Of a DNA stretch of 64,000 nt, positions 26,142 through 34,997 are shown piece by piece. Positions within the stretch are counted from its first letter, which is position 1, and every line of letters starts with the position of its first letter. Source of the DNA: a bacterium (GTDB lineage Bacteria; JAGOBX01). The notes beneath the pieces were generated by a model. That model made no database searches, was not told the DNA's origin, and saw only the letters and a list, made by a program, of their open reading frames with translations. The DNA lies in assembly GCA_029551925.1 (NCBI GenBank), contig JAKPEO010000129.1, forward strand, positions 1 to 64,000, read 5' to 3'. Both the position numbers and the translations under genes were made by a program.

Positions 26142-27794
26142 ATGTTTAAACCAAAATTATTTATAATTTTAAAATATTATACAAAAGAGATGTTCATTAA
26201 TGATTTGATTGCTGGGGTGATTGTCGGTATTGTTGCGCTGCCGCTGGCTATTGCTTTCGGTATTGCGTCCGGCGTAACGCCGGAGCAGGGCATAATCACT
26301 GCTATAATTGCCGGTTTTATAATTTCATTTTTGGGCGGCAGTCGCGTGCAAATCGGCGGGCCTACAGGCGCTTTTATTGTTATTGTAGTAGGCGTAATTA
26401 GAGAATACGGAATAGGAGGCTTGACTATTGCTACGATTATAGCCGGTATTTTATTGATAATGATGGCTTGTTTGAAATTAGGCGATGTTATAAAATTTAT
26501 ACCATATCCAGTAACTGTAGGATTTACGAGCGGTATAGCAGTAGTAATTTTTTCGACGCAGATAAAAGATTTTTTTGGTTTTCCAATTAAAGAAGTGCCC
26601 GCGCATTTTATTGAACAAATATTTTTTTATTTTCATATATTCAATAGAGTGAATCATTATGCTTTATTTTTAGCGCTTTTGACAATTTTGATAATTGTAT
26701 ATTTTCCAAAGATTACAACGAAAATTCCCGGGTCATTAATTGCAATTATTATTACGACTTTAATAGTTTATTATTTTAAATTTCCAGTTGAAACAATAGG
26801 CACAAAATTCGGCGAAATAAAAAGCGTTATACCAAAACCAATAGTGCCGCTGATTGATTATAAAACGCTAACAAAATTACTGCCAGCCGCATTTACAATA
26901 GCAATGTTAGGAGCAATAGAGTCATTGTTATCTGCGACGGTTGCCGATGGTATGATTGGCGGTAATCATAATTCAAATACAGAATTATTTGCGCAAGGCG
27001 TAGCTAATGTAATCACACCTATTTTTGGCGGGATACCAGCAACTGGCGCAATTGCGCGAACAGCGACAAATATTAAAAACGGCGCAAAATCGCCAATTGC
27101 TGGTATTATTCACGCCATCATATTACTTTTAATATTTTTATTTTTTGGTAAATTAGCAGCATTAATACCGATGCCATGTCTTGCTGGAATATTAGTTATC
27201 GTATCTTATAATATGAGCGAATGGCGGTCGTTCAAGGCATTATTAAAAGGGCCGAAAAGCGATACTGCTGTTTTACTTATTACTTTTTTATTAACTGTAA
27301 TTTTTGATTTAATTATCGCTATTGAAATAGGATTATTAGTATCAATGGTTATAATTATTAGACGAATAATATTGGCTTCTGATATTAAACTTATCAGTGG
27401 TAGCGATGAAGAAGATATGCAGAGGCAACAGTTGAAATTGCCAAAAGGCGTAGATGTCTATGAAATTAATGGACCGTTCTTTTTCGGAATTGCCCATAAA
27501 TTTAACGAAACAATTAGGACCATAAAAGGCAAAACAAAAGTAAGAATTTTACGAATGAGACGCGTGCCGTTTATTGATGCGACAGCGCTCAATAATCTTA
27601 AAAATTTATATTATAAATCTTTAAAATCTGGCGAGCATCTGATTTTATCAGGAGTAGGCGAGCAACCGTTGAAAGTATTGAAAACTTCTGGATTATATGA
27701 TTTATTAGGTGCTGAAAATGTCTGCGTTGATATATATACTGCTGTCAAACAAGCGGAAACATATTTAGCGCGGCATCAGCATTTAGAAAAATAA
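26142..27794 (+). CDS. SulP-family anion transporter with STAS domain
   Basis: Inner-membrane transporter for sulfate, bicarbonate or related anions. The N-terminal signature 'INDLIAGVIVGIVALPLAIAF' is followed by about ten to twelve helices, up to residue 410. A cytoplasmic STAS domain lies at about 425-545 ('VDVYEINGPFFFGIAHKF', 'LRMRRVPFIDATALNNL'). ATG 26142 is chosen over the TTG at 26136 because AGGAG lies 9 bases before it. Length about 550 is typical. It stands between ispF (+) and cheR (convergent, -), so it is probably its own unit. Which anion it moves cannot be told from sequence; sulfate would fit the sulfur genes at the right end, but that is speculation. Confidence 0.9.
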   Translation: MFKPKLFIILKYYTKEMFINDLIAGVIVGIVALPLAIAFGIASGVTPEQGIITAIIAGFIISFLGGSRVQIGGPTGAFIVIVVGVIREYGIGGLTIATIIAGILLIMMACLKLGDVIKFIPYPVTVGFTSGIAVVIFSTQIKDFFGFPIKEVPAHFIEQIFFYFHIFNRVNHYALFLALLTILIIVYFPKITTKIPGSLIAIIITTLIVYYFKFPVETIGTKFGEIKSVIPKPIVPLIDYKTLTKLLPAAFTIAMLGAIESLLSATVADGMIGGNHNSNTELFAQGVANVITPIFGGIPATGAIARTATNIKNGAKSPIAGIIHAIILLLIFLFFGKLAALIPMPCLAGILVIVSYNMSEWRSFKALLKGPKSDTAVLLITFLLTVIFDLIIAIEIGLLVSMVIIIRRIILASDIKLISGSDEEDMQRQQLKLPKGVDVYEINGPFFFGIAHKFNETIRTIKGKTKVRILRMRRVPFIDATALNNLKNLYYKSLKSGEHLILSGVGEQPLKVLKTSGLYDLLGAENVCVDIYTAVKQAETYLARHQHLEK

Positions 27795-27805
27795 TAAAAA
27801 AATTA

Positions 27806-28627
27806 TTAAATTATTTTTTGATAAGTAGCTGGCGCTAAATATTTCAAGTTTTGAATTTTTACGCGCATTAATGATTCTGAATGGCCTATTAATAAATAAC
27901 CGTTTGGTTTGAGATGATTGTAAAGTTGAGTTACAACTTTTGCCTGTGTGGGCGCGTCAAAATAGATCATTACATTTCTACAAAATATAATATCAAATTG
28001 AGTGATGAAAGGAAACGGCTTGACTAAATTCAATTGTTTGAATTTAATCATATTTTTTATTTTGTCACAAACAATTTTTTTATTTTTATCCGATGATTCA
28101 ACAAAATATTTTTTTACATAATTTTCATCAAGATTTTCAAGAGAAGCATTATCATATTCGCCTTGTTGCGCTTTTTTTAAAACATTAGTATCAATATCAG
28201 TGGCAAGTATTAAAATTTCTTTGGTAATTATATCATTAAAAAAATTTGATATAGTCATAGCAATGGAATACGGCTCTTCGCCAGTAGATGAAGCTGCGGA
28301 CCAAATGCTTATTTTATGTTGTTTTGAATATTGCCCAGCTAATACTTGCTTTAAAAATTCAAAGTGTTTTGGCTCTCGAAAAAATTCAGTTTTGTTTGTT
28401 GAAATTACATTTATTAATTCAGTAAATTCTTTTTGCGATTTATCTTTCATCAGATAATTATAATATTCAGAAAAAGAATTAAGATTTAAAACTTTTAATC
28501 TTTTCAGCAATCGAGATTTTAATAGCGCTTTTTTTAACGGCTGCAGATAAATACCGCACTGCTCATAAATTAATTTACTAAATTTCTCAAAATCTTCATC
28601 ACTTAATTCAGGCATAAATACATTCAT
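27806..28627 (-). CDS. cheR: CheR-type protein-glutamate methyltransferase
   Basis: Methylates glutamates of chemoreceptors with SAM for adaptation. The N-terminal helical CheR domain (about 1-75, 'LSDEDFEKFSKLIYEQCGIYL') precedes the SAM domain with 'ISIWSAASSTGEEPYSIAM', 'ILATDIDTNVLKKAQQG' and 'FDIIFCRNVMIYFD'. Length 273 is typical of single CheR proteins. No chemoreceptor, cheB, cheA or cheW is in the window. The minus-strand gene upstream is a hybrid histidine kinase 160 bases away, which may share its pathway. The ends converge with the SulP gene. Confidence 0.92.
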   Translation of the reverse strand: MNVFMPELSDEDFEKFSKLIYEQCGIYLQPLKKALLKSRLLKRLKVLNLNSFSEYYNYLMKDKSQKEFTELINVISTNKTEFFREPKHFEFLKQVLAGQYSKQHKISIWSAASSTGEEPYSIAMTISNFFNDIITKEILILATDIDTNVLKKAQQGEYDNASLENLDENYVKKYFVESSDKNKKIVCDKIKNMIKFKQLNLVKPFPFITQFDIIFCRNVMIYFDAPTQAKVVTQLYNHLKPNGYLLIGHSESLMRVKIQNLKYLAPATYQKII

Positions 28628-28789
28628 AATTTTTGATTATTTAATTTAAAGATTTTTTCATATTTTGCCATATATCAAAAAAAAATCAAGCAATTACTTT
28701 TTAAAATTCAATTGTATATGTGCTCTTTTGAGTATTATATTTCAAAAATTGATTTTTTAAATAATTGCGTTAATATATTAATATTAAAT

Positions 28790-31700
28790 TTACAAATATT
28801 TTTTAGGGATGCTTGTGATTATTTCCTTTATTTTTTTTAAATTTTGTTCGATGCGTATTTCATTTGGAATTTCATTTTTTAGTTCTTTATCAATATCAGT
28901 TAAAATATCGCAGATTGATTGAATACCAACGCTGCCCGTTGAGCCCTTATGCGAATGGACGAGCGCTTTTAACTCTTTAAAATTGCGATTGTTAAATGCT
29001 GTTTGAAGACTTTGAAAGATAATCGGAAGTTCTTTAACCACAGCGAGCGTAATGGCTTCAAGTTCTGCGTCGCCTTCCATTGTTTTAAGCCATTCTTCGA
29101 CTATCGTTTCATTTTCAAGATCTGTGTTGTTAGTTTGTGGATTTTTTTGTTCGTTATTTTCATTAATTTTGAGCCACTGCTCTATTAGTTGATTGAAAAG
29201 TTTTTTATCTATTGGTTTGCTTAAATAATCGTCAAATCCGAGTTCTAAATATTTATCTTTTTTGCCGAGCATCGCATCAGCAGTAAGCGCAATTATTGGA
29301 GTATCTACGCCTAATTTGCGTATTTCTTTAAGCGCATCAATGCCATTCATTACTGGCATTTGCAAATCCATAAGTATAATATCAAACTCTGCGTTTTTAA
29401 CACAATGCACTGCTTCTTCGCCATTATTTGCAGTTACAATTTGCGAAAAGCCTAATTTTTGCAGAAGCGTAACAATAATTTTTATATTCATTTCATTATC
29501 GTCAACTACTAAAATTTTACTAAACTTATTATCAACTTCTAATTCTTTCATATTTGAAGAATAATTAGCCGATGTTTTTTCTTTCTTATTTTGCTCTTGT
29601 TTGTAAAGAACAAATTTTATAGTATTAAAAAGCATTCTTTTAACAACTGGCTTTAATAAATATGCTGAAAAAAACGATTTTGTATCGGGATGTTTTAGAA
29701 TGGTCGAAGAAACAGCAATCAATGGAATAGAATTGTTTGATATTTTAATTAATTTTTGCGCAAAAGTATTTCCGTCCATTTCTGGCATCATCATATCAAT
29801 AAGTCCAATGCGCGGTTTTATAGGTAGCGAGTTCCATTTTGTTAATGCTTGTGTCGCAGAAGTAAAACAAATTGGCTGCATATTAAATTTTTCGCAAATT
29901 TTAGATAAAATATCGCAATTTAATTGTATATCGTCAACTATTAACACTGGAATTTTTTCATCGAATTTTTCAATTTCTGTTACGTCTACTATCTGTGAAG
30001 TATCTTTTGGCAGAGTCAGATTTAAAGTAAAGGACGATCCTTCATTTTCTTTACTTTTAACTGAAATAGCGCCATGCATTTGTTCAATTAATTTTTTTGT
30101 AATAGCTAAGCCGAGTCCTGTACCGCCGTATTTTCTTGTCATTGATCCATCTACTTGCAGAAACGGCTGAAAAATCACATCGAGTTTATCAGACGGAATA
30201 CCGATACCAGTATCTTGCACTTTTATTTCAATGCAATAATCATCAGAATGCTCGCACAATATTTTAATGCTGAAAAGCACCTGCCCTTTTTCAGTGAATT
30301 TAACAGCATTACTCAATAAATTAATAAAAATTTGCCGTAGACGTGTAGGGTCGCCGATAACATAATATTTAAAATCATCCATTTGCAGAATCACATCTAT
30401 ATGTTTTTCCTGCGCGCGCGCTCGGATAAGCGGAATAATGTCATATATAAGTTTTTCCATAGAAAAAGAAATGCTTTCAAAAGTTAGACGATTCGCTTCA
30501 ATTTTAGAAATGTCGAGCAAATCATTGATTAATTCTAATAAATTTTCGCCGCTTTGATAAATTGCATTAGCATATTCTCGCTGATGTTCGGTTAATGGTT
30601 CGTTTAATAAAAAATCAGAAAAATTTAATATTGCATTCATCGGCGTGCGTATTTCATGAGATACATTTGCTAAAAATTGCGATTTTAGCATATTAGATTC
30701 GTCGGATAATTGCTTTGCTCGTAAAATTTCTTGTTCTGCTTTTTTAAAATGCGAAATATTATGGCCATTAACTAAAACGCCTATAGATTCCTGATTAGTA
30801 TCTTTTAGCGGCGTGAAAGTGAAGATATAATATTGAGTTTCATCATTTATTAAAAATGAAACTTCTTGTTCGATAGTTTTATTTTCTTGCACAACTGATT
30901 GTTCGTATTTTTCAAAGTCGGTAAGTTTAATAGCGGTGTGAATTTCAACTGCGGTCTTATACAAAATATCATTTTGATTTAATTTGATGAATTTCAAAAA
31001 AGCATCGTTGCAGCCCATAAATTGAAAGGATGAATTTTTGTAATATAATAAATCATTAGTTGATTGTATAACTCCGTTTAATATTGAAGATTGTTCTTGT
31101 AATTTTTTATAATTATCGCTCAATTTTTTTCTGCTGTAAAAAGCCGAAAAGAAAGCGATAAGCACAAATATAAAAATAAAAATTAATGAATAAAATAATA
31201 GATAAAATTCTTTGTATGCAATTGTATATGGAATAGCCGCAATGAAATTGAAATGATCTGAAATTTTAGAAAATACTCCAAGTTTTGTTTGACCGTGTTC
31301 GACAAGTTCAAAATAATAACAATCATTTAATCGTATAAGATTAGAAGGCGGCACGCTTTTTTTTAAAATTTGAATGGTTTCTTGTATTTGTGCTGTATCA
31401 GCATTTTTATCGCTTTGCGCAATAATATTAAAGTTATTATCGATAACAAAAAAATATGAGAGTTTAAAATTTTCTGTTGTTTTTCGAATAATATTATTAA
31501 GTTTTTCTAATGTTACATCAATACCAGCCACGCCAAGTAATATTGAATCGCTGTAAATAGGCGCTGAATAGGTAATCATTTCTTGTTTTATATAAGGATC
31601 AATATATACATTACTCCATACGCCTTTACCTTCTTTAATAGGAAGAAAATAATACGGGTCTTCAATCGGATTAAGTTCGCGCGGAGCATTAAGTTGTTTT

Positions 31701-32110
31701 ACTATTTGAGTATCTTGCCACAGATACCAACTGCAAAACATATTTGAGCGTTCAGCCAAATCCGGATTAATTTGAAACCAAACACCTTGCGCCCAGAGTG
31801 TTTTTTCTAAAAAAAATTGCGTATAAAAATCAATCGTATCAATAACAGCATCGTAATTTTTTTTTGAAAACTGCAATGTTTGCGGGTGAAAATGATGCAC
31901 AATGATTTTCTGATAAATAGTTACATTCTTAATAATATCTTCTAATATTTCGTCGATTGAATTTAGTGCAGAGCCCTTCCCCGCACCTAATGACAGATTA
32001 GATTTAATCGAAGCAATAGTTTTATCTGAATTTTGTTTGATTAAAAAAAAAATCAGAGCAGCGGCAATAAGTAATAAAATTAATAAAAGATAGGTAAATT
32101 TAATTTTCAT
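28790..32110 (-). CDS. Hybrid sensor histidine kinase (Cache-PAS-HisKA-HATPase-REC-REC-HPt)
   Basis: Large membrane sensor carrying a complete phosphorelay on one chain. N-terminal helix at about 7-24, a periplasmic dCache-like sensor at about 30-300 ('WFQINPDLAERSNMFCSWY'), a second helix at about 303-325, then PAS at about 340-455. HisKA has 'ANVSHEIRTPMNAIL' (His near 485), and HATPase has 'NLLSNAVKFTE' and 'DTGIGIP' (near 600-640). Receiver 1 'LIDMMMPEMDG' (Asp near 769), receiver 2 'LMDLQMPVMNG' (Asp near 915) and an HPt 'VHSHKGSTGSVG' (His near 1052) follow, and all phospho-acceptor residues are present. A DNA-binding or output regulator must be elsewhere. The adjacent cheR suggests a behavioural or envelope-stress link, inferred only from position. 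Confidence 0.93.
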   Translation of the reverse strand: MKIKFTYLLLILLLIAAALIFFLIKQNSDKTIASIKSNLSLGAGKGSALNSIDEILEDIIKNVTIYQKIIVHHFHPQTLQFSKKNYDAVIDTIDFYTQFFLEKTLWAQGVWFQINPDLAERSNMFCSWYLWQDTQIVKQLNAPRELNPIEDPYYFLPIKEGKGVWSNVYIDPYIKQEMITYSAPIYSDSILLGVAGIDVTLEKLNNIIRKTTENFKLSYFFVIDNNFNIIAQSDKNADTAQIQETIQILKKSVPPSNLIRLNDCYYFELVEHGQTKLGVFSKISDHFNFIAAIPYTIAYKEFYLLFYSLIFIFIFVLIAFFSAFYSRKKLSDNYKKLQEQSSILNGVIQSTNDLLYYKNSSFQFMGCNDAFLKFIKLNQNDILYKTAVEIHTAIKLTDFEKYEQSVVQENKTIEQEVSFLINDETQYYIFTFTPLKDTNQESIGVLVNGHNISHFKKAEQEILRAKQLSDESNMLKSQFLANVSHEIRTPMNAILNFSDFLLNEPLTEHQREYANAIYQSGENLLELINDLLDISKIEANRLTFESISFSMEKLIYDIIPLIRARAQEKHIDVILQMDDFKYYVIGDPTRLRQIFINLLSNAVKFTEKGQVLFSIKILCEHSDDYCIEIKVQDTGIGIPSDKLDVIFQPFLQVDGSMTRKYGGTGLGLAITKKLIEQMHGAISVKSKENEGSSFTLNLTLPKDTSQIVDVTEIEKFDEKIPVLIVDDIQLNCDILSKICEKFNMQPICFTSATQALTKWNSLPIKPRIGLIDMMMPEMDGNTFAQKLIKISNNSIPLIAVSSTILKHPDTKSFFSAYLLKPVVKRMLFNTIKFVLYKQEQNKKEKTSANYSSNMKELEVDNKFSKILVVDDNEMNIKIIVTLLQKLGFSQIVTANNGEEAVHCVKNAEFDIILMDLQMPVMNGIDALKEIRKLGVDTPIIALTADAMLGKKDKYLELGFDDYLSKPIDKKLFNQLIEQWLKINENNEQKNPQTNNTDLENETIVEEWLKTMEGDAELEAITLAVVKELPIIFQSLQTAFNNRNFKELKALVHSHKGSTGSVGIQSICDILTDIDKELKNEIPNEIRIEQNLKKIKEIITSIPKKYL

Positions 32111-32176
32111 AATATATATTTTTAGTTTTGTTTTAAGCGCCGCTTTAAAACATTAAAATTTAATATTATTGTTAGC

Positions 32177-32204
32177 ACTATAATATTAAACTATATTTTG
32201 TCAA
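32177..32204 (-). promoter_or_regulatory. Minus-strand promoter for the hybrid kinase
   Basis: On the minus strand: TTGACA (32204-32199), 16-base spacer, TATAGT (32182-32177), about 66 bases before the kinase ATG. It is divergent from the tRNA promoter 35 bases away. Confidence 0.5.
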
Positions 32205-32238
32205 ATGTAATTTTAAAAATAAAAAAAATAAAAAAAAC

Positions 32239-32266
32239 TTGACTTATTTTTTTTTATAAATATTAT
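32239..32266 (+). promoter_or_regulatory. Promoter of the tRNA-CAU / zinc-ribbon transcript
   Basis: TTGACT, 16-base spacer, TATTAT. The predicted start site lies about 60 bases before the tRNA 5' end. Confidence 0.45.
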
Positions 32267-32333
32267 TGTTGAGAATTAATTTTGAAAATTAATTAATGCC
32301 TTTGCATTAAAGAAGTATAAAATAAAAGTAAAG

Positions 32334-32409
32334 GGGCCAATAGCTCATCCGGTAGAGCAGCCGGCTCATAACCGGCAGGTGCGGGGTTCGAGTCCCTGTT
32401 GGCCCACCA
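32334..32409 (+). tRNA. tRNA with anticodon CAU (Met elongator or Ile2)
   Basis: All four arms fold: acceptor GGGCCAA/TTGGCCC, D-arm GCTC/GAGC, anticodon stem GCCGG/CCGGC around loop CTCATAA (anticodon CAT), and T-arm with GTTCGAGTC. The CCA end is encoded; total 76 bases. It is not the initiator, because position 1-72 is a proper G-C pair and the anticodon stem lacks the three G-C pairs next to the loop. Elongator Met and TilS-modified Ile2 cannot be separated with confidence by eye. Confidence 0.95.
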
Positions 32410-32444
32410 CTGAAATTTTAGCGAAATTGGGGATACGAAATTTT

Positions 32445-33155
32445 ATGATTGGAATAAATAATGATATTGCCATATTAAAAGAAATTCAAAAAATAGATTG
32501 TGAACTAAGTTCTTTAGAACAAGAAAAACAAAAGAAAAATAATGATTATCTGAAATTAAAAGAATCTTTTGATTCAATAAAAATAGAATACGATAAACTT
32601 CAAGAAGATCAAAAACTTACTGAATTAGAAATAAAAAAATTTGAACAATCAAATGACGAATTAAAAAAGCGCATAGAAAATTCCAGAGCGCGAATGTTTG
32701 GCGTTAAATCGCAAAAAGAATTTGACGCATTAAAAGCAGAAATAAAAACCAACCAAAATACAATTTCCGAAAATGAAAATAAAGAATTAGAATTAATGGA
32801 AAAATTAGAGAAAATAAAAGAAAAGATTCCAGCGCTTATGCAAAAATTTGAAGAAATGAACAGCGTTCTTGAAAAACAATTGTCAGAAGTAGATACTTAT
32901 ATGGATTCTATTGCTCCAAAAATTAATGAACTTACATCTAAAAAAAATGAATTATTAATGCAATTACAGCCGCGCACAAAACAAATATATACAAAAATTT
33001 TATCAGTCAAAACGCCGGCTCTCGCTGCAATAATTGGCACTACTTGTTCTGCTTGCAATGTTTATATTCCGCCGCAGACAGTTAATGAAGTGCGTAAGGA
33101 AACGCGCATTTATACTTGCGACAGCTGCAAGCGTATTTTATATTGGCAAGAGTAA
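32445..33155 (+). CDS. Coiled-coil protein with C4-type zinc ribbon (COG1579-like)
   Basis: The first about 180 residues are a long antiparallel coiled coil rich in Glu/Lys/Leu ('LKEIQKIDCELSSLEQEKQKK' onward). The C-terminus is a zinc ribbon with 'TTCSACNVYIPPQTVNEVR' and 'IYTCDSCKRILYW' (two CxxC pairs). This is the architecture of the widespread COG1579 family, whose role is poorly defined and is suggested to involve nucleic-acid binding. The ORF track begins inside the tRNA; ATG 32445 is the first sensible start, 35 bases after the tRNA. 236 residues is the usual length. It is probably transcribed with the tRNA. Confidence 0.85.
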   Translation: MIGINNDIAILKEIQKIDCELSSLEQEKQKKNNDYLKLKESFDSIKIEYDKLQEDQKLTELEIKKFEQSNDELKKRIENSRARMFGVKSQKEFDALKAEIKTNQNTISENENKELELMEKLEKIKEKIPALMQKFEEMNSVLEKQLSEVDTYMDSIAPKINELTSKKNELLMQLQPRTKQIYTKILSVKTPALAAIIGTTCSACNVYIPPQTVNEVRKETRIYTCDSCKRILYWQE

Positions 33156-33189
33156 TATTTAATATTTATTTTTGTATATTTTCTCACTA

Positions 33190-34131
33190 TTATTTTTTTA
33201 TATTAAAATCTTCAGTGTCAAATAAAGCATCGATAAAAGTATTGATGTCGAATACTCTTAAATCATCGAGTTTTTCGCCCACGCCGATAAATTTAATTGG
33301 AACTTTCAAATCTTTGAGCATCGCAAATACTAATCCGCCTTTTGCAGTGCCGTCCATTTTAGTAAGAATTATGCCTGTAAGTCCTAAATATTTATTAAAT
33401 TCCTGAATTTGATTAATTGCGTTTTGTCCAGTAGTAGCATCTACGACAAGCAAGACTTCATCAGGCGCGTCAGGCAATTGCTGATTAATTACTTTTTTGA
33501 TTTTTTTTAATTCGTCCATTAAATTTGTTTTCGTATGCAAACGTCCGGCAGTATCAATTATCAAAATATCTATGTTTCTTGATACTGCCGCTGTTATTGC
33601 GTCAAAAGCCACTGCGCCGCTGTCTGCGCCGTGTTGGTGTTTTATACATTCTGTACCCGCGCGTTTTGCCCAAATGTCTAATTGTTCAATTGCTGCGGCG
33701 CGAAATGTGTCGCAAGCCGCTAACATTACAGATTTTCCGGAATTTTTAAAATAAGTCGTGAGTTTTCCAATAGATGTGGTTTTGCCTACGCCGTTTACGC
33801 CACAAACCATAATTATCGCCGGCTTTTTATTTTCAATATTCAATACAGGATTAGAAAAATCTTTTATTATTTCAGTCAATTCTTTTTTTATAAGTTTAAC
33901 TATCTCTTCAAGCGAGGCGGTAGTAGAAACTTTAACATCTTTACGCATTTTTTCAATTATATCTAATGCGATATTTACTCCTACATCAGCGGAAATTAAA
34001 ATTTCTTCAAGTGCCTCAAGAAAATCTTCGTCTATATTTTTTTTGCCAGTCAGCGCCGCACTGATATTATTAAAAATATTATTTCGCGTTTTTGCCAAGC
34101 CCTCTTTTAGTTTGTCAAATAATCCTAACAT
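33190..34131 (-). CDS. ftsY: Signal recognition particle receptor FtsY
   Basis: SRP-receptor GTPase that docks ribosome-SRP complexes at the membrane translocon. The N domain (about 1-90) starts 'LFDKLKEGLAKTRNNIF'. The G domain has P-loop 'GVNGVGKTTSIGKL', 'DTFRAAAIEQLDIWA', 'IIDTAGRLHT', 'TKMDGTAKGG' and the closing 'KFIGVGEKLDDLRVFD'. At 313 residues it is the short form without the acidic A domain, common outside gamma-proteobacteria. An AGGAGA ribosome site lies 9 bases before the ATG. The gene converges with the zinc-ribbon gene. Confidence 0.95.
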   Translation of the reverse strand: MLGLFDKLKEGLAKTRNNIFNNISAALTGKKNIDEDFLEALEEILISADVGVNIALDIIEKMRKDVKVSTTASLEEIVKLIKKELTEIIKDFSNPVLNIENKKPAIIMVCGVNGVGKTTSIGKLTTYFKNSGKSVMLAACDTFRAAAIEQLDIWAKRAGTECIKHQHGADSGAVAFDAITAAVSRNIDILIIDTAGRLHTKTNLMDELKKIKKVINQQLPDAPDEVLLVVDATTGQNAINQIQEFNKYLGLTGIILTKMDGTAKGGLVFAMLKDLKVPIKFIGVGEKLDDLRVFDINTFIDALFDTEDFNIKK

Positions 34132-34159
34132 TAAAAAAATCTCCTTACAAAATTAAATT

Positions 34160-34996
34160 CTAAATTTGTGAAAAAATTACTATATTATTCAAGACAATAG
34201 AATTTTTTATAGTTTCTATTGGTATTGAATTTATAAAAATCGATTTGCATTTTTTGAAAATTTGCAATTCGTTATTTTGCGGATTTATAAAAAAATTATT
34301 TTGTAATTCTTGCGAACTCGCAATTTTTTCGACTAATTTCCAATAACTATATACAGTGCCAATATCTGTCCAATAAACATTTTTAAAAATCAAGCCCTGT
34401 ATTTTTTTAGCGTCTTTACTTTTGATGATTTTATTATACAAATCGATAATATTATAAAAATTATTTTCTGGCAACTGGCAATATATTTGTTTTGATACTA
34501 TTGATATTCCTGTAAAAGTATAGCCGTTTTTTTTTGCGTCATTAAATTCAATTATGCAATTATTTTCGTCAATAAGCACACCGTCAGTTTGAGCATTATT
34601 TTTTATTAATGCCAATGTCGCAAAATTTTCGTGTTTTTGATGATAATCTATCAAAATTTTTAAGTCTATATCTGAAATGACATCTGCATTATAAATCAAG
34701 ACATCGTCTCCGGCAAAATAATTTTTTAATTTTCCTAAGCCGCCGCCTGTCCCTAATATTTCCGGTAATTCAATAGATAGATTGCATTTTATATTTTTTA
34801 ATTCAATATATTTTTTAATTTTTTCGCTTAAATGATGAAGATTTATTGTTATATCGCTGATTCTGTTTTTTAGAATAGTATTATAACAAATTTCTAATGA
34901 GGTTGTTGATAATATTGGGACAATGGGTTTTGGCAAATATTCAGTAATCGGTCTCAACCGCGTGCCTAAACCGGCTGCTAAAATAAATCCTTTCAT
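34160..34996 (-). CDS. Sugar-1-phosphate nucleotidylyltransferase, MurU/HddC-like
   Basis: Activates a sugar-1-phosphate with a nucleoside triphosphate. The signature 'GFILAAGLGTRLRPITEYLPKPIVPI' contains the GxGxR(x)nPK pattern. 'LGTGGGLGKLKNYF' and 'DVLIYNADVISDID' hold the substrate and metal sites. ATG 34996 is chosen because 'MKGFILAAG' is the true N-terminus and it lies 1 base after the upstream stop; the track start 66 bases earlier is inside the upstream gene. Length 278 is near MurU (MurNAc-1-P uridylyltransferase, about 225-250). The tight pairing with the NamZ homologue makes a MurNAc-recycling role the best guess. Mannose- or heptose-phosphate activation is the alternative. Confidence 0.78.
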   Translation of the reverse strand: MKGFILAAGLGTRLRPITEYLPKPIVPILSTTSLEICYNTILKNRISDITINLHHLSEKIKKYIELKNIKCNLSIELPEILGTGGGLGKLKNYFAGDDVLIYNADVISDIDLKILIDYHQKHENFATLALIKNNAQTDGVLIDENNCIIEFNDAKKNGYTFTGISIVSKQIYCQLPENNFYNIIDLYNKIIKSKDAKKIQGLIFKNVYWTDIGTVYSYWKLVEKIASSQELQNNFFINPQNNELQIFKKCKSIFINSIPIETIKNSIVLNNIVIFSQI

Positions 34997-34997
34997 T

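Noticed and set aside
29700-30170. 156-residue plus-strand ORF
   Set aside because: Antisense shadow of the receiver and HATPase region of the hybrid kinase, whose motifs are intact.
32379-32444. Upstream part of the zinc-ribbon ORF, beginning inside the tRNA
   Set aside because: The first 22 residues are translated tRNA sequence; ATG 32445 gives the family-length protein.
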